Shown piece after piece: positions 12,429 through 24,791 of a DNA stretch of 64,000 nt. The notes below the pieces were generated by a model. The model did not search any database, was not told the DNA's origin, and saw only the letters and a program-made list of their open reading frames with translations. Within the stretch, counting starts at the first letter, position 1. Every line of letters begins with the position of its first letter. Origin of the DNA: Gordius sp. MW1 (taxonomy: Eukaryota; Nematomorpha; Gordioida; Gordea; Gordiidae); contig OZ038532.1 of assembly GCA_964036665.1 (NCBI GenBank), positions 14,774,537 to 14,838,536 on the forward strand. Direction: 5' to 3'. Both the position numbers and the translations under genes were made by a program.

Positions 12429-15212
12429 ATGAAAAATAATATTTTTTACGACCCCAAATTTTTTAAATTTTTTCGTTTAACTGACCCATGAAAGTTTTCG
12501 ATATCAGAGATGAATTCCGTTAAAAAAATTTTTTTGATCAGTCATCAAAAATTATTAACTTTAAATCACGATCGCATAGAGCTTGTTTCACAAAAACTAG
12601 AGACACGCTTAGAAAGCGATATTGAAACAATCTAAACGCAACACAAAAATCTTATTTTCTCTCAATCTAAAACTTCGCCTCGTGCAAAAATTCTTATCGA
12701 GATTCTAACAAGGACATAATGCTAAGAATATTTACTGACTTTTAAAGATTTTTTCAGCCTCCTTTCGAAAGAATATGAAAAATAATATTTTTTGCGACGT
12801 CAAAACTTTTTCAATTTTTTCGTTCAACCATGTCGCCCCCATGAAAGTTTTCGATATCAAAGGTGAATCCCGTAAAAAATATTTTTTCATCAAAAATTAT
12901 TAACTTAAATCACGATCGCATAGAGCTTGTTTCACAAAAACTAGAGACACGCTTAGAAAGCTATATTGAAACAATCTAAACGCAACACGAAAATCTTAAT
13001 TTCTCTCAATCTAAACCTTCGCCTCGTGCAAAAATTCTTATCGAGATTCTAACAATGACATAATGCTAAGAATATTTACTGACTTTTAAAGATTTTTTCA
13101 GCCTCCTTTCGAAAGAATATGAAAAATAATATTTTTTTCGACCTCAAAATTTTTTCAATTTTTTCGTTCAACCATATCGCCCCCATAAAAGTTTTCGATC
13201 TCAGATGTAAATTCCGTAAAAAAAAATTTTTTGATCAGTCATTAAAAATTATTAACTTTAAATCACGATCGCATAGAGCTTGTTTCACAAACTATAGAGA
13301 CACGCTTAGAAAGCGATATTGAAACAAAACGTAACACGAAAATTTTAATTTCTCTCAATCTAAAACCTTGCCTCGTGCAAAAATTCTTATCGAGATTCTA
13401 ACAAGGACATAATGCTAAGAATATTTACTCACTTTAAAAGATTTTTTCAGTCCCCTTTCGAAAGAATATGAAAAATAATATTTTTTACGACCTCAAAATT
13501 TTTTCAATTTTTTCGTTTATCGGACCCATGAAAGTTTTCGATATCAGAGATGAATTCCGTAAAAAAAATTTTTTGATCAGTCATCAAAAATTATTAACTT
13601 TAAATCACGATCGCATAGAGCTGGTTTCACAAAAACTAGAGACAGAGTAGAAAGCGATATTGAAACAATCTAAACGCAACACGAAAATTTTAATTTCTCT
13701 CAATCTAAAACTTCGCCTCATGCAAAAATTCTTATCGAGATTCTAACAAGGATATAATGCTAAGAATATTTACTGACTTTTAAAGATTTTTTCAGCCTCC
13801 TTTCAAAAGAATATGAAAAATAATATTTTTTTCGACCTCAAAATTTTTTCAATTTTTTCGTTCAACGATATCGCCCCCATAAAAGTTTTCGATCTCAGAT
13901 GTAAATTCCGTAAAAAAAAATTTTTGATCAGTCATCAAAAATTATTAACTTTAAATCACGATCGCATAGAGCTTGTTTCACAAACTATAGAGACACGCTT
14001 AGAAAGCGATATTGAAACAAAACGTAACACGAAAATTTTAATTTCTCTCAATCTAAAACTTTGCCTCGTGCAAAAATTCTTATCGAGATTCTAACAAGGA
14101 CATAATGCTAAGAATATTTACAAGCTTTTAAAGATTTTTTCAGCCCCCTTTCGGAAGAATATGAAAAATAATTATTTTTTCGACCTCAAAATTTTTTCAC
14201 TTTTTTCGTTCAACCATAGCGCCCCCATGAAAGTCGATATCAGAGGTGAATTCCGTAAAAAATATTTTTTCATCAAAAATTATTAACTTAAATCACGATC
14301 GCAAAGAGCTTGTTTCACAAAAACTAGAGACACGCTTAGAAAACGATATTGAAAGAATCTAAACGCAACACGAAAATTTTAATTTCTCTCAATCTAAAAC
14401 TTCGCCTCATGCAAAAATTCTTATCGAGATTCTAACCAGGATATAATGCTAAGAATATTTACTGACTTTTAAAGATTTTTTCAGCCTCCTTTCAAAAGAA
14501 TATGAAAAATAATATTTTTTTCGACATCAAAATATTTTCAATTTTTTCGTTCAACCATATCGCCCCCATAAAAGTTTTCGATCTCAGATGTAAATTCAGT
14601 AAAACTAAATTTTTTGATCAGTCATCAAAAATTATTAACTTTAAATCACGATCGCATAGAGCTTGTTTCATAAAAACTTGAGACACGCTTAGAAAGCGAT
14701 ATTGAAACAATCTAAACGCAACACGTAAATCTTAATTTCTCTCAATCTAAAACTTCGCCTCATGCAAAAATTCTTATCGAGATACTAACAAGGACATAAT
14801 GCTAAGAATATTTACTGACTTTTAAAGATTTTTTCAGCCTCCTTTCGAAAGAATATGAAAAATAATATTTTTTTCGACCTCAAAAATTTTTCAATTTTTT
14901 CGTTCAACCATATCGCCCCCATGAAAGTTTTCGATATCAGAGGTAAATTCCGTAAAAAAAAAATTTTTTGAACAGTCATCAAAAATTATTAACTTTAAAT
15001 CACGATCGCATAGAGCTTGTTTCACAAAAACTAGAGACACGCTTAGAAAGTGATATTGAAACAATCTAAACGCAACACGAAAATTTTAATTTCTCTCAAT
15101 CTAAAACTTCGCTTCATGCAAAAATTCTTATCGAGATTCTAACAAGGATATAATGCTAAGAATATTTACTGACTTTAAAAGATTTTTTCAGCCTCCCTCC
15201 TTTCGAAAGAAT

Positions 15213-15428
15213 ATGAATTTAAATCACGATCGCATAGAACTTGTTTCACAAAAACTAGAGACACGCTTAGAAAGCGATATTGAAACAATCTAAACGCAAC
15301 ACGAAAATTTTAATTTCTCTCAATCTAAAACTCCTCATGCAAAAATTCTTATCGAGATTCTAACAAGGACATAATGCTGAGAATATTTACTCACTTTAAA
15401 AGATTTTTCAGTCCCCTTTCGAAAGAAT
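15213..15428. repeat. Truncated monomer, 216 bp (unit 3 copy)
   Basis: It has the same junction as at 4009 and 9438. Its presence shows that the right half of unit 3 was inherited from a standard unit. It is missing from the shortened unit 4. Confidence 0.9.
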
Positions 15429-16633
15429 ATGAAAAATAATATTTTTTACGACCCCAAATTTTTTAAATTTTTTCGTTTAACTGACCCATGAAAGTTTTCG
15501 ATATCAGAGATGAATTCCGTTAAAAAATTTTTTTTGATCAGTCATCAAAAATTATTAACTTTAAATCACGATCGCATAGAGCTTGTTTCACAAAAACTAG
15601 AGACACGCTTTGAAAGCGATATTGAAACTATCTAAACGCAACACGAAAATCTTAATTTCTCTCAATCTAAAACTTCGCCTCGTTCAAAACTTCTTATCGA
15701 GATTCCAACAAGGACATAATGCTAAGAATATTTACTGACTTTTAAATATTTTTTCAGATTCCTTTCGAAAGAATATGAAAAATAATATTTTTTTCGACCT
15801 CAAAATTTTTTCAATTTATTCGTTCAACCATATCGCCCCCATGAAAGTTTTCGATATCAGAGGTGAATTCCGTAAAAAAAATGTTTTTTGATCAGTCATC
15901 AAAAATTATTAACTTTAAATCACGATCGCATAGAACTTGTTTCACAAAAACTAGAGACACGCTTAGAAAGCGATATTGAAACAATCTAAACGCAACACGA
16001 AAATCTTAATTTCTCTCAATCTAAAACTTCGCCTCGTGCAAAAATTCTTATCGAGATACTAACAAGGACATAATGCTAAGAATATTTACAAGCTTTTAAA
16101 GATTTTTTCAGCCCCCTTTCGAAAGAATATGAAAAAAAATTATTTTTTCGACCTCAAAATTTTTTCACTTTTTTCGTTCAACCATATCGCCCCCATGAAA
16201 GTTTTTGATATCAGAGGTAAATTCCGTAAAAAAAATTTTTTTGATCAGTCATCAAAAATTATTAACTTTAAATCACGATCGCATAGAGCTTGTTTCACAA
16301 AAACTAGAGACACGCTTATAAAGCAATATTGAAACTATCTAAAAGCAACACGAAAATCTTAATTTCTCTCAATCTAAAACTTCGCCTCGTTCAAAAATTC
16401 TTATCGAGATTCTAACAAGGACATGATGCTAAGAATATTTACTGACTTTTAAAGATTTTTTCAGATTCCTTTCGAAATAATATGAAAAATAATATTTTTT
16501 CGACCTCAAAATTATTTCAATTTATTCGTTCAACCATATCGCCCCCATGAAAGTTTTCGATATAAGGTGAATTCCATAAAAATAAATTTTTTTGATCAGT
16601 CATCAAAAATTATTAACTTTAAATCACGATCGC

Positions 16634-19600
16634 ATAGAGCTTATTTCACAAAAACTAACACGCTTAAAAAGCTATATTGAAAGAATCTAAACGCACCACG
16701 AAAATCTTAATTTCTCTCAATCTAAAACTTCGCCTCGTGCAAAAATTCTTATCGAGATTCTGACAAGGACATAATGTTAAGAATATTTACTCACTTTAAA
16801 AGATTTTTTCAGTCCCCTTTCGAAAGAATATGAAAAATAATATTTTTTACGACCTCAAAATTTTTTCAATTTTTTCGTTTGTCGGACCCATGAAAGTTTT
16901 CGATATCAGAGGTGAATTCCGTAAAAAAAACTTTTTGATCAGTCATCAAAAATTTTTAACTTTAAATCACGATCGCATAGAGCTGGTTTCACAAAAACTA
17001 GAGACAAGCTTAGAAAGCGATATTGAAACAATCTAAACGCAACACGAAAATTTTAATTTATCTCAATCTAAAACTTCGCCTCATGCAAAAATTCTTATCG
17101 AGATTCTAACAAGGACATAATGCTAAGAATATTTACTCACTTTTAAAGATTTTTTCAGCCTCCTTTCGAAAGAATATAAAAATAATATTTTTTTCGACCT
17201 CAAAATTTTTTCAATTTTTTCGTTCAACCATATCGCCCCCATGAAAGTTTTCAATATCAGAGGTGAATTCCGTAAAAAAAAATTTTTTTGATCAGTCATC
17301 AAAAATTATTAACTTTAATACACGATCGCATAGAGCATGTTTCACAAAAACTAGAGACACGCTTAGAAAGCGATATTGAAACAATCTAAACGCAACACGA
17401 AAATCTTAATTTCTCTCAATCTAAAACTTCGCCTCGTGCAAAAATTCTTATCGAGATTCTAACATGGACATGATGCTAAGAATATTTACTGACTTTTAAA
17501 GATTTTTTCAGATTCCTTTCGAAATAATATGAAAAATAATATTTTTTCGACCTCAAAATTTTTTCAATTTATTCGTTCAACCATATCGCCCCCATGAAAG
17601 TTTTCGATATCAGAGGTGAATTCCATAAAAAAAAATTTTTTGATCAGTCATCAAAAATTATTAACTTTAAATCACGATCGCATAGAGCTTATTTCACAAA
17701 AAATAGAGACACGCTTAAAAAGCGATATTGAAAGAATCTAAACGCACCACGAAAATCTTAATTTCTCTCAATCTAAAACTTCGCCTCGTGCAAAAATTCT
17801 TATCGAGATTCTGACAAGGACATAATGTTAAGAATATTTACTCACTTTAAAAGATTTTTTCAGTCCCCTTTCGAAAGAATATGAAAAATAATATTTTTTA
17901 CGACCTCAAAATTTATTCAATTTTTTCGTTTATCGGACCCATGAAAGTTTTCGATATCAGAGGTGAATTCCGTAAAAAAAACTTTTTGATCAGTCATCAA
18001 AAATTTTTAACTTTAAATCACGATCGCATAGAGCTGGTTTCACAAAAACTAGAGACACGCTTAGAAAGCGATATTGAAACAATCTAAACGCAACACGAAA
18101 ATCTTAATTTCTCTCAATCTAAAACTTCGCCTCGTGCAAAAATTCTTATCGAGATTCTAACAAGGATATAATGCTAAGAATATTTACTCACTTTAAAAGA
18201 TTTTTTCACTCCCCTTTCGAAAGAATATGAAAAATAATATTTTTTACGACCTCAAAATTTTTTCAATTTTTTCGTTTATCGGACCCATGAAAGTTTTCGA
18301 TATCAGAGATGAATTCCGTTAAAAAAATTTTTTTCATCAGTCATCAAAAATTATTAACTTTAAATCACGATCGCATAGAGCTTGTTTCACAAAAACTAGA
18401 GACACGCTTAGAAAGCGATATTGAAACAACCTAAACGCAACACGAAAATTTTAATTTCTCTCAATCTAAAACTCCTCATGCAAAAATTCTTATCGAGATT
18501 CTAACAAGGACATAATGCTGAGAATATTTACTCACTTTAAAAGATTTTTCAGTCCCCTTTCGAAAGAATATGAAAAATAATATTTTTTACGACCCCAAAT
18601 TTTTTAAATTTTTTCGTTTAACTGACCCATGAAAGTTTTCGATATCAGAGATGAATTCCGTTAAAAAAATTTTTTTGATCAGTCATCAAAAATTATTAAC
18701 TTTAAATCACGATCGCATAGAGCTTGTTTCACAAAAACTAGAGACACGCTTAGAAAGCGATATTGAAACTATCTAAACGCAACACGAAAATCTTAATTTC
18801 TCTCAATCTAAAACTTCGCCTCGTTCAAAACTTCTTATCGAGATTCCAACAAGGACATAATGCTAAGAATATTTACTGACTTTTAAAAATTTTTTCAGAT
18901 TCCTTTCGAAAGAATATGAAAAATAATATTTTTTTCGACCTCAAAATTTTTTCAATTTATTCGTTCAACCATATCGCCCCCATGAAAGTTTTCGATATCA
19001 GAGGTGAATTCCGTAAAAAAAATGTTTTTTGATCAGTCATCAAAAATTATTAACTTTAAATCACGATCGCATAGAACTTGTTTCACAAAAACTAGAGACA
19101 CGCTTAGAAAGCGATATTGAAACAATCTAAACGCAACACGAAAATCTTAATTTCTCTCAATCTAAAACTTCGCCTCGTGCAAAAATTCTTATCGAGATAC
19201 TAACAAGGACATAATGCTAAGAATATTTACAAGCTTTTAAAGATTTTTTCAGCCCCCTTTCGAAAGAATATGAAAAAAAATTATTTTTTCGACCTCAAAA
19301 TTTTTTCACTTTTTTCGTTCAACCATATCGCCCCCATGAAAGTTTTTGATATCAGAGGTAAATTCCGTAAAAAAAAATTTTTTGATCAGTCATCAAAAAT
19401 TATTAACTTTAAATCACGATCGCATAGAGCTTGTTTCACAAAAACTAGAGACACGCTTATAAAGCAATATTGAAACTATCTAAAAGCAACACGAAAATCT
19501 TAATTTCTCTCAATCTAAAACTTCGCCTCGTTCAAAAATTCTTATCGAGATTCTAACAAGGACATGATGCTAAGAATATTTACTGACTTTTAAAGATTTT

Positions 19601-19774
19601 TTCAGATTCCTTTCGAAATAATATGAAAAATAATATTTTTTCGACCTCAAAATTATTTCAATTTATTCGTTCAACCATATCGCCCCCATGAAAGTTTTCG
19701 ATATAAGGTGAATTCCATAAAAATAAATTTTTTTGATCAGTCATCAAAAATTATTAACTTTAAATCACGATCGC
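16634..19774. repeat. HOR-A unit 4, shortened (9 monomers, ~3,141 bp)
   Basis: Landmarks are at 16830, 17176, 17529, 17881, 18227, 18570, 18916, 19270 and 19623. The unit starts like the standard one. The monomer at 17176 begins as the second type (gaatataaaaataat, gagcatgtttcac) but ends as the fourth type (aacatggacatgatg). It is therefore a hybrid that deletes two monomers. From 18570 it follows the last part of the standard unit (4225-5278), so the deleted-core monomer and its neighbours are absent. A 4-bp loss in the repeat just after the unit start (near 16,660) is private to this copy. Confidence 0.82.
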
Positions 19775-19973
19775 ATAGAGCTTATTTCACAAAAACTAGA
19801 GACACGCTTAAAAAGCGATATTGAAAGAATCTAAACGCACCACGAAAATCTTAATTTCTCTCAATCTAAAACTTCGCCTCGTGCAAAAATTCTTATCGAG
19901 ATTCTGACAAGGACATAATGTTAAGAATATTTACTCACTTTAAAAGATTTTTTCAGTCCCCTTTCGAAAGAAT

Positions 19974-21717
19974 ATGAAAAATAATATTTTTTACGACCTC
20001 AAAATTTTTTCAATTTTTTCGTTTATCGGACCCATGAAAGTTTTCGATATCAGAGGTGAATTCCGTAAAAAAAACTTTTTGATCAGTCATCAAAAATTAT
20101 TAACTTTAAATCACGATCGCATAGAGCTTGTTTCACAAAAACTAGAGACACGCTTAGAAAGCGATATTGAAACAATCTAAACGCAACACGAAAATCTTAA
20201 TTTCTCTCAATCTAAAATTTCGCCTCGTGCAAAAATTCTTATCGAGATACTAACAAGGACATAATGCTAAGAATATTTACAATCTTTTAAAGATTTTTTC
20301 AGCCCCCTTTCGAAAGAATATGAAAAAAAATTATTTTTTCGACCTCAAAATTTTTTCACTTTTTTCGTTCAACCATATCGCCCCCATGAAAGTTTTTGAT
20401 ATCAGAGGTAAATTCCGTAAAAAAAAATTTTTTGATCAGTCATCAAAAATTATTAACTTTAAATCACGATCGCATAGAGCTTGTTTCACAAAAACTAGAG
20501 ACACGCTTATAAAGCGATATTGAAACTATCTAAAAGCAACACGAAAATCTTAATTTCTCTCAATCTAAAACTTCGCCTCGTTCAAAAATTCTTATCGAGA
20601 TTCTAACATGGACATGATGCTAAGAATATTTACTGACTTTTAAAGATTTTTTCAGATTCCTTTCGAAATAATATGAAAAATAATATTTTTTCGACCTCAA
20701 AATTTTTTCAATTTATTCGTTCAACCATATCGCCCCCATGAAAGTTTTCGATATCAGAGGTGAATTCCATAAAAAAAAATTTTTTTGATCAGTCATCAAA
20801 AATTATTAACTTTAAATCACGATCGCATAGAGCTTATTTCACAAAAACTAGAGACACGCTTAAAAAGCGATATTGAAAGAATCTAAACGCACCACGAAAA
20901 TCTTAATTTCTCTCAATCTAAAACATCGCCTCGTGCAAAAATTCTTATCGTGATTCTGACAAGGACATAATGTTAAGAATATTTACTCACTTTAAAAGAT
21001 TTTTTCAGTCCCCTTTCGAAAGAATATGAAAAATAATATTTTTTACGACCTCAAAATTTTTTCAATTTTTTTGTTTATCGGACCCATGAAAGTTTTCGAT
21101 ATCAGAGGTGAATTCCGTAAAAAAAACTTTTGGATCAGTCATCAAAAATTTTTAACTTTAAATCACGATCGCATAGAGCTGGTTTCACAAAATTTAGAGA
21201 CACGCTTAGAAAGCGATATTGAAACAATCTAAACGCAACACGAAAATTTTAATTTATCTCAATCTAAAACTTCGCCTCATGCAAAAATTCTTATCGAGAT
21301 TCTAACAAGGACATAATGCTAAGAATATTTACTCACTTTAAAAGATTTTTTCAGTCCCCTTTCGAAAGAATATGAAAAATAATATTTTTTACGACCTCAA
21401 AATTTTTTCAATTTTTTCGTTTATCGGACCCATGAAAGTTTTCGATATCAGAGGTGAATTCCGTAAAAAAAACTTTTTGATCAGTCATCAAAAATTTTTA
21501 ACTTTAAATCACGATCGCATTGAGCTGGTTTCACAAAAACTAGAGACACGCTTAGAAAGCGATATTGAAACAATCTAAACGCAACACGAAAATTTTAATT
21601 TATCTCAATCTAAAACTTCGCCTCATGCAAGAATTCTTATCGAGATTCTGACAAGGACATAATGCTAAGAATATTTACTCACTTTAAAATGTTTTTTCAG
21701 TCCCCTTTCGAAAGAAT
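19974..21717. repeat. 5-monomer HOR, 1,744 bp, copy 1
   Basis: Landmarks are at 19974, 20320, 20673, 21026 and 21372, and the next copy begins at 21718. Spacings are 346, 353, 353, 346 and 346 bp. Three consecutive tatcggaccc monomers (21026, 21372, 21718) suggest single-monomer expansion inside the unit. Confidence 0.85.
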
Positions 21718-22985
21718 ATGGAAAACAATATTTTTTACGACCTCAAAATTTTTTCAATTTTTTCGTTTATCGGACCCATGAAAGTTTTCGATATCAGAGG
21801 TGAATTCCGTAAAAAAAACTTTTTGATCAGTCATCAAAAATTATTAACTTTAAATCACGATCGCATAGAGCTTGTTTCACAAAAACTAGAGACACGCTTA
21901 GAAAGCGATATTGAAACAATCTAAACGCAACACGAAAATCTTAATTTCTCTCAATCTAAAACTTCGCCTCGTGCAAAAATTCTTATCGAGATACTAACAA
22001 GGACATAATGCTAAGAATATTTACAAGCTTTTATAGATTTTTTCAGCCCCCTTTCGAAAGAATATGAAAAAAAATTATTTTTTCGACCTCAAAATTTTTT
22101 CACTTTTTTCGTTCAACCATATCGCCCCCATGAAAGTTTTTGATATCAGAGGTAAATTCCGTAAAAAAAAATTTTTTGATCAGTCATCAAAAATTATTAA
22201 CTTTAAATCACGATCGCATAGAGCTTGTTTCACAAAAACTAGAGACACGCTTATAAAGCGATATTGAAACTATCTAAAAGCAACACGAAAATCTTAATTT
22301 CTCTCAATCTAAAACTTCGCCTCGTTCAAAAATTCTTATCGAGATTCTAACATGGACATGATGCTAAGAATATTTACTGACTTTTAAAGATTTTTTCAGA
22401 TTCCTTTCGAAATAATAGGAAAAATAATATTTTTTCGACCTCAAAATTTTTTCAATTTATTCGTTCAACCATATCGCCCCCATGAAAGTTTTCGATATCA
22501 GAGGTGAATTCCATAAAAAAAAATTTTTTTGATCAGTCATCAAAAATTATTAACTTTAAATCACGATCGCATAGAGCTTATTTCACAAAAACTAGAGACA
22601 CGCTTAAAAAGCGATATTGAAAGAATCTAAACGCACCACGAAAATCTTAATTTCTCTCAATCTAAAACTTCGCCTCGTGCAAAAATTCTTATCGAGATTC
22701 TGACAAGGACATAATGTTAAGAATATTTACTCACTTTAAAAGATTTTTTCAGTCCCCTTTCGAAAGAATATGAAAAATAATATTTTTTACGACCTCAAAA
22801 TTTTTTCAATTTTTTCGTTTATCGGACCCATGAAAGTTTTCGATATCAGAGGTGAATTCCGTAAAAAAAACTTTTTGATCAGTCATCAAAAATTTGTAAC
22901 TTTAAATCACGATCGCATAGAGCTGGTTTCACAAAAACTAGAGACACGCTTAGAAAGCGATATTGAAACAATCTAAACGCAACAC
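21718..22985. repeat. 5-monomer HOR copy 2, incomplete
   Basis: It follows copy 1 at offset 1,744 (21718, 22064, 22417, 22770). It diverges near 22,985, where copy 1 has ttttaatttatctc and this copy has cttaatttctctc. The landmark in 22417 carries a substitution (aataatagg). Confidence 0.82.
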
Positions 22986-24142
22986 GAAAATCTTAATTTC
23001 TCTCAATCTAAAACTTCGCCTCGTGCAAAAATTCTTATCGAGATTCTAACAAGGATATAATGCTAAGAATATTTACTCACTTTAAAAGATTTTTTCACTC
23101 CCCTTTCGAAAGAATATGAAAAATAATATTTTTTACGACCTCAAAATTTTTTCAATTTTTTCGTTTATCGGACCCATGAAAGTTTTCGATATCAGAGATG
23201 AATTCCGTAAAAAAAAAATTTTTGATCAGTCATTAAAAATTATTAACTTTAAATCATGATCGCATAGAGCTTGTTTCACAAAAACTAGAGACACGCTTAG
23301 AAAGCGATATTGAAACTCTCTAAACGCATCACGAAAATCTTAATTTCTCTCAATCTAAAACTTCGCCTTTTTCAAAAATTCTTATCGAGATTCTAACAAG
23401 GACATAATGCTAAGAATATTTACTGACTTTTAAAGATTTTTTCAGATTCCTTTCGAAAGAATATGAAAAATAATATTTTTTTCGACCTCAAAATTTTTTC
23501 AATTTTTTCGTTTATCGCACCCATGAAAGTTTTCGATATCAGAGATGAATTCCGTAAAAAAAAATTTTTGATCATTCATTAAAAATTATTAACTTTAAAT
23601 CACGATCGCATAGAGCTTGTTTCACAAAAACTAGAGACACGCTTAGAAAGCGATATTGAAACTATCTAAACGCATCACGAAAATCTTAATTTCTCTCAAT
23701 CTAAAACTTCGCCTCGTTCAAAAATTCTTATCCAATTTCTAACAAGGACATAATGCTAAGAATATTTACTGACTTTTAAAGATTTTTTCAGATGCCTTTC
23801 GAAAGAATATGAAAAATAATATTTTTTTCGACCTCAAAATTTTTCAATTTTTACGTTTATCGCACCCATGAAAGTTTTCGATATCAGAGATGAATTCCGT
23901 AAAAAAAATTTTTTGATCAAAAATTATTAACTTAAATCACGATCGCATAGAGCTTGTTTCACAAAAACTAGAGACACGCTTATAAGGCGATATTGAAACT
24001 ATCTAAACGCAACATGAAAATCTTAATTCTCAATCTAAAACTTCGCCTCTATCAAAAATTCTTATTCAGATTCTAACAAGGACATAATGCTAAGAATATT
24101 TACTGACTTTTAAAGATTTTTTCAGATTCCTTTCGAAAGAAT

Positions 24143-24791
24143 ATGAAAAATAATATTTTTTTCGACCTCAAAATTTTTTCAATTTATTTTTCGATATCAG
24201 AGGTGATTTCGTAAAAAAAGTTTTTTTGATCAGTCATCAAATATTATTAACTTTAAATCACGATCGCATAGAGCTTGTTTCACAAAAACTAGAGACACGC
24301 TTAGAAAGCGATATTGAAACAATCTAAACACAACACAAAAATCTTAATTTCTCTCAATCTAAAACTTCTCCTCGTGCAAAAATTCTTATCGAGATTCTAA
24401 CAAGGACATAATGCTAAGAATATTTACTGACTTTTAAAGATTTTTTCAGATTCCTTTCGAAAGAATATGAAAAATAATATTTTTTTCGATCTCAAAATTT
24501 TTTCAATTTATTTTTCGATATCAGAGGTGATTTCGTAAAAAAAGTTTTTTTTGATCAGTCATCAAATATTATTAACTTTAAATCACGATCGCATAGAGCT
24601 TGTTTCACAAAAACTAGAGACACGCTTAGAAAGCGATATTGAAAGAATCTAAACGCAACACGAAAATCTTAATTTCTCTCAATCTAAAACTTCGCCTCGT
24701 GCAAAAATTATTGTCGAGATTCTAACAAGGACATAATGCTAAGAATATTTACTGAGTTTTAAAGATTTTTTCAGCCTCCTTTCGAAAGAAT
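24143..24791. repeat. Two adjacent short monomers (324 and 325 bp)
   Basis: Both have aatttatttttcgatatc, which omits about 28 bp including the tcaaccatatcgccccc block and the ccatgaaag landmark, and both have gtgatttcg. Other copies start at 25135, 26832, 31975, 33648 and 35345. All are in domain B, so this deletion class is domain-specific. Confidence 0.85.

Larger units (their letters stand above)
10859..16633. repeat. HOR-A unit 3, rearranged (17 monomers, ~5,775 bp)
   Basis: The start follows unit 2 at offset 5,429 through the monomer at 12080, and the end (from about 14,100) follows unit 1 at offset 11,201-11,205. The middle differs. After 12080 the array jumps to a hybrid monomer (12429) and then to the monomer at 12775. 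It then holds three monomers not in that order in units 1 or 2 (13119, 13468, 13813) before rejoining at 14161. Two monomers of the standard unit (the 1575 and 1928 types) are missing and three are gained, a net change of one monomer. The changes involve whole monomers in register, as expected of unequal exchange between misaligned copies. Confidence 0.85.
1..22985. repeat. Domain A: satellite subarray built on a 16-monomer HOR
   Basis: This domain is marked by monomers with tatcggaccc or tcaaccatatcgccccc blocks, by a gaatatgaaaaaaaattat subtype (1222, 4925, 6651, 10354, 12080, 16129, 19270, 20320, 22064), and by a short monomer missing about 136 bp. Order and spacing repeat every 5,429 bp in the first half, then become rearranged by whole-monomer gains and losses. 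The right limit is where the 1,744-bp 5-mer periodicity stops, near 22,985, and monomers typical of domain B begin. Confidence 0.85.

Noticed and set aside
13813-14094. Longest open frame (93 codons) as a possible gene
   Set aside because: It is the same repeat frame, extended because this hybrid monomer has an A-run length that keeps the frame and a tail variant (aaaacgtaacac) lacking the usual stop. There is no other evidence of coding.
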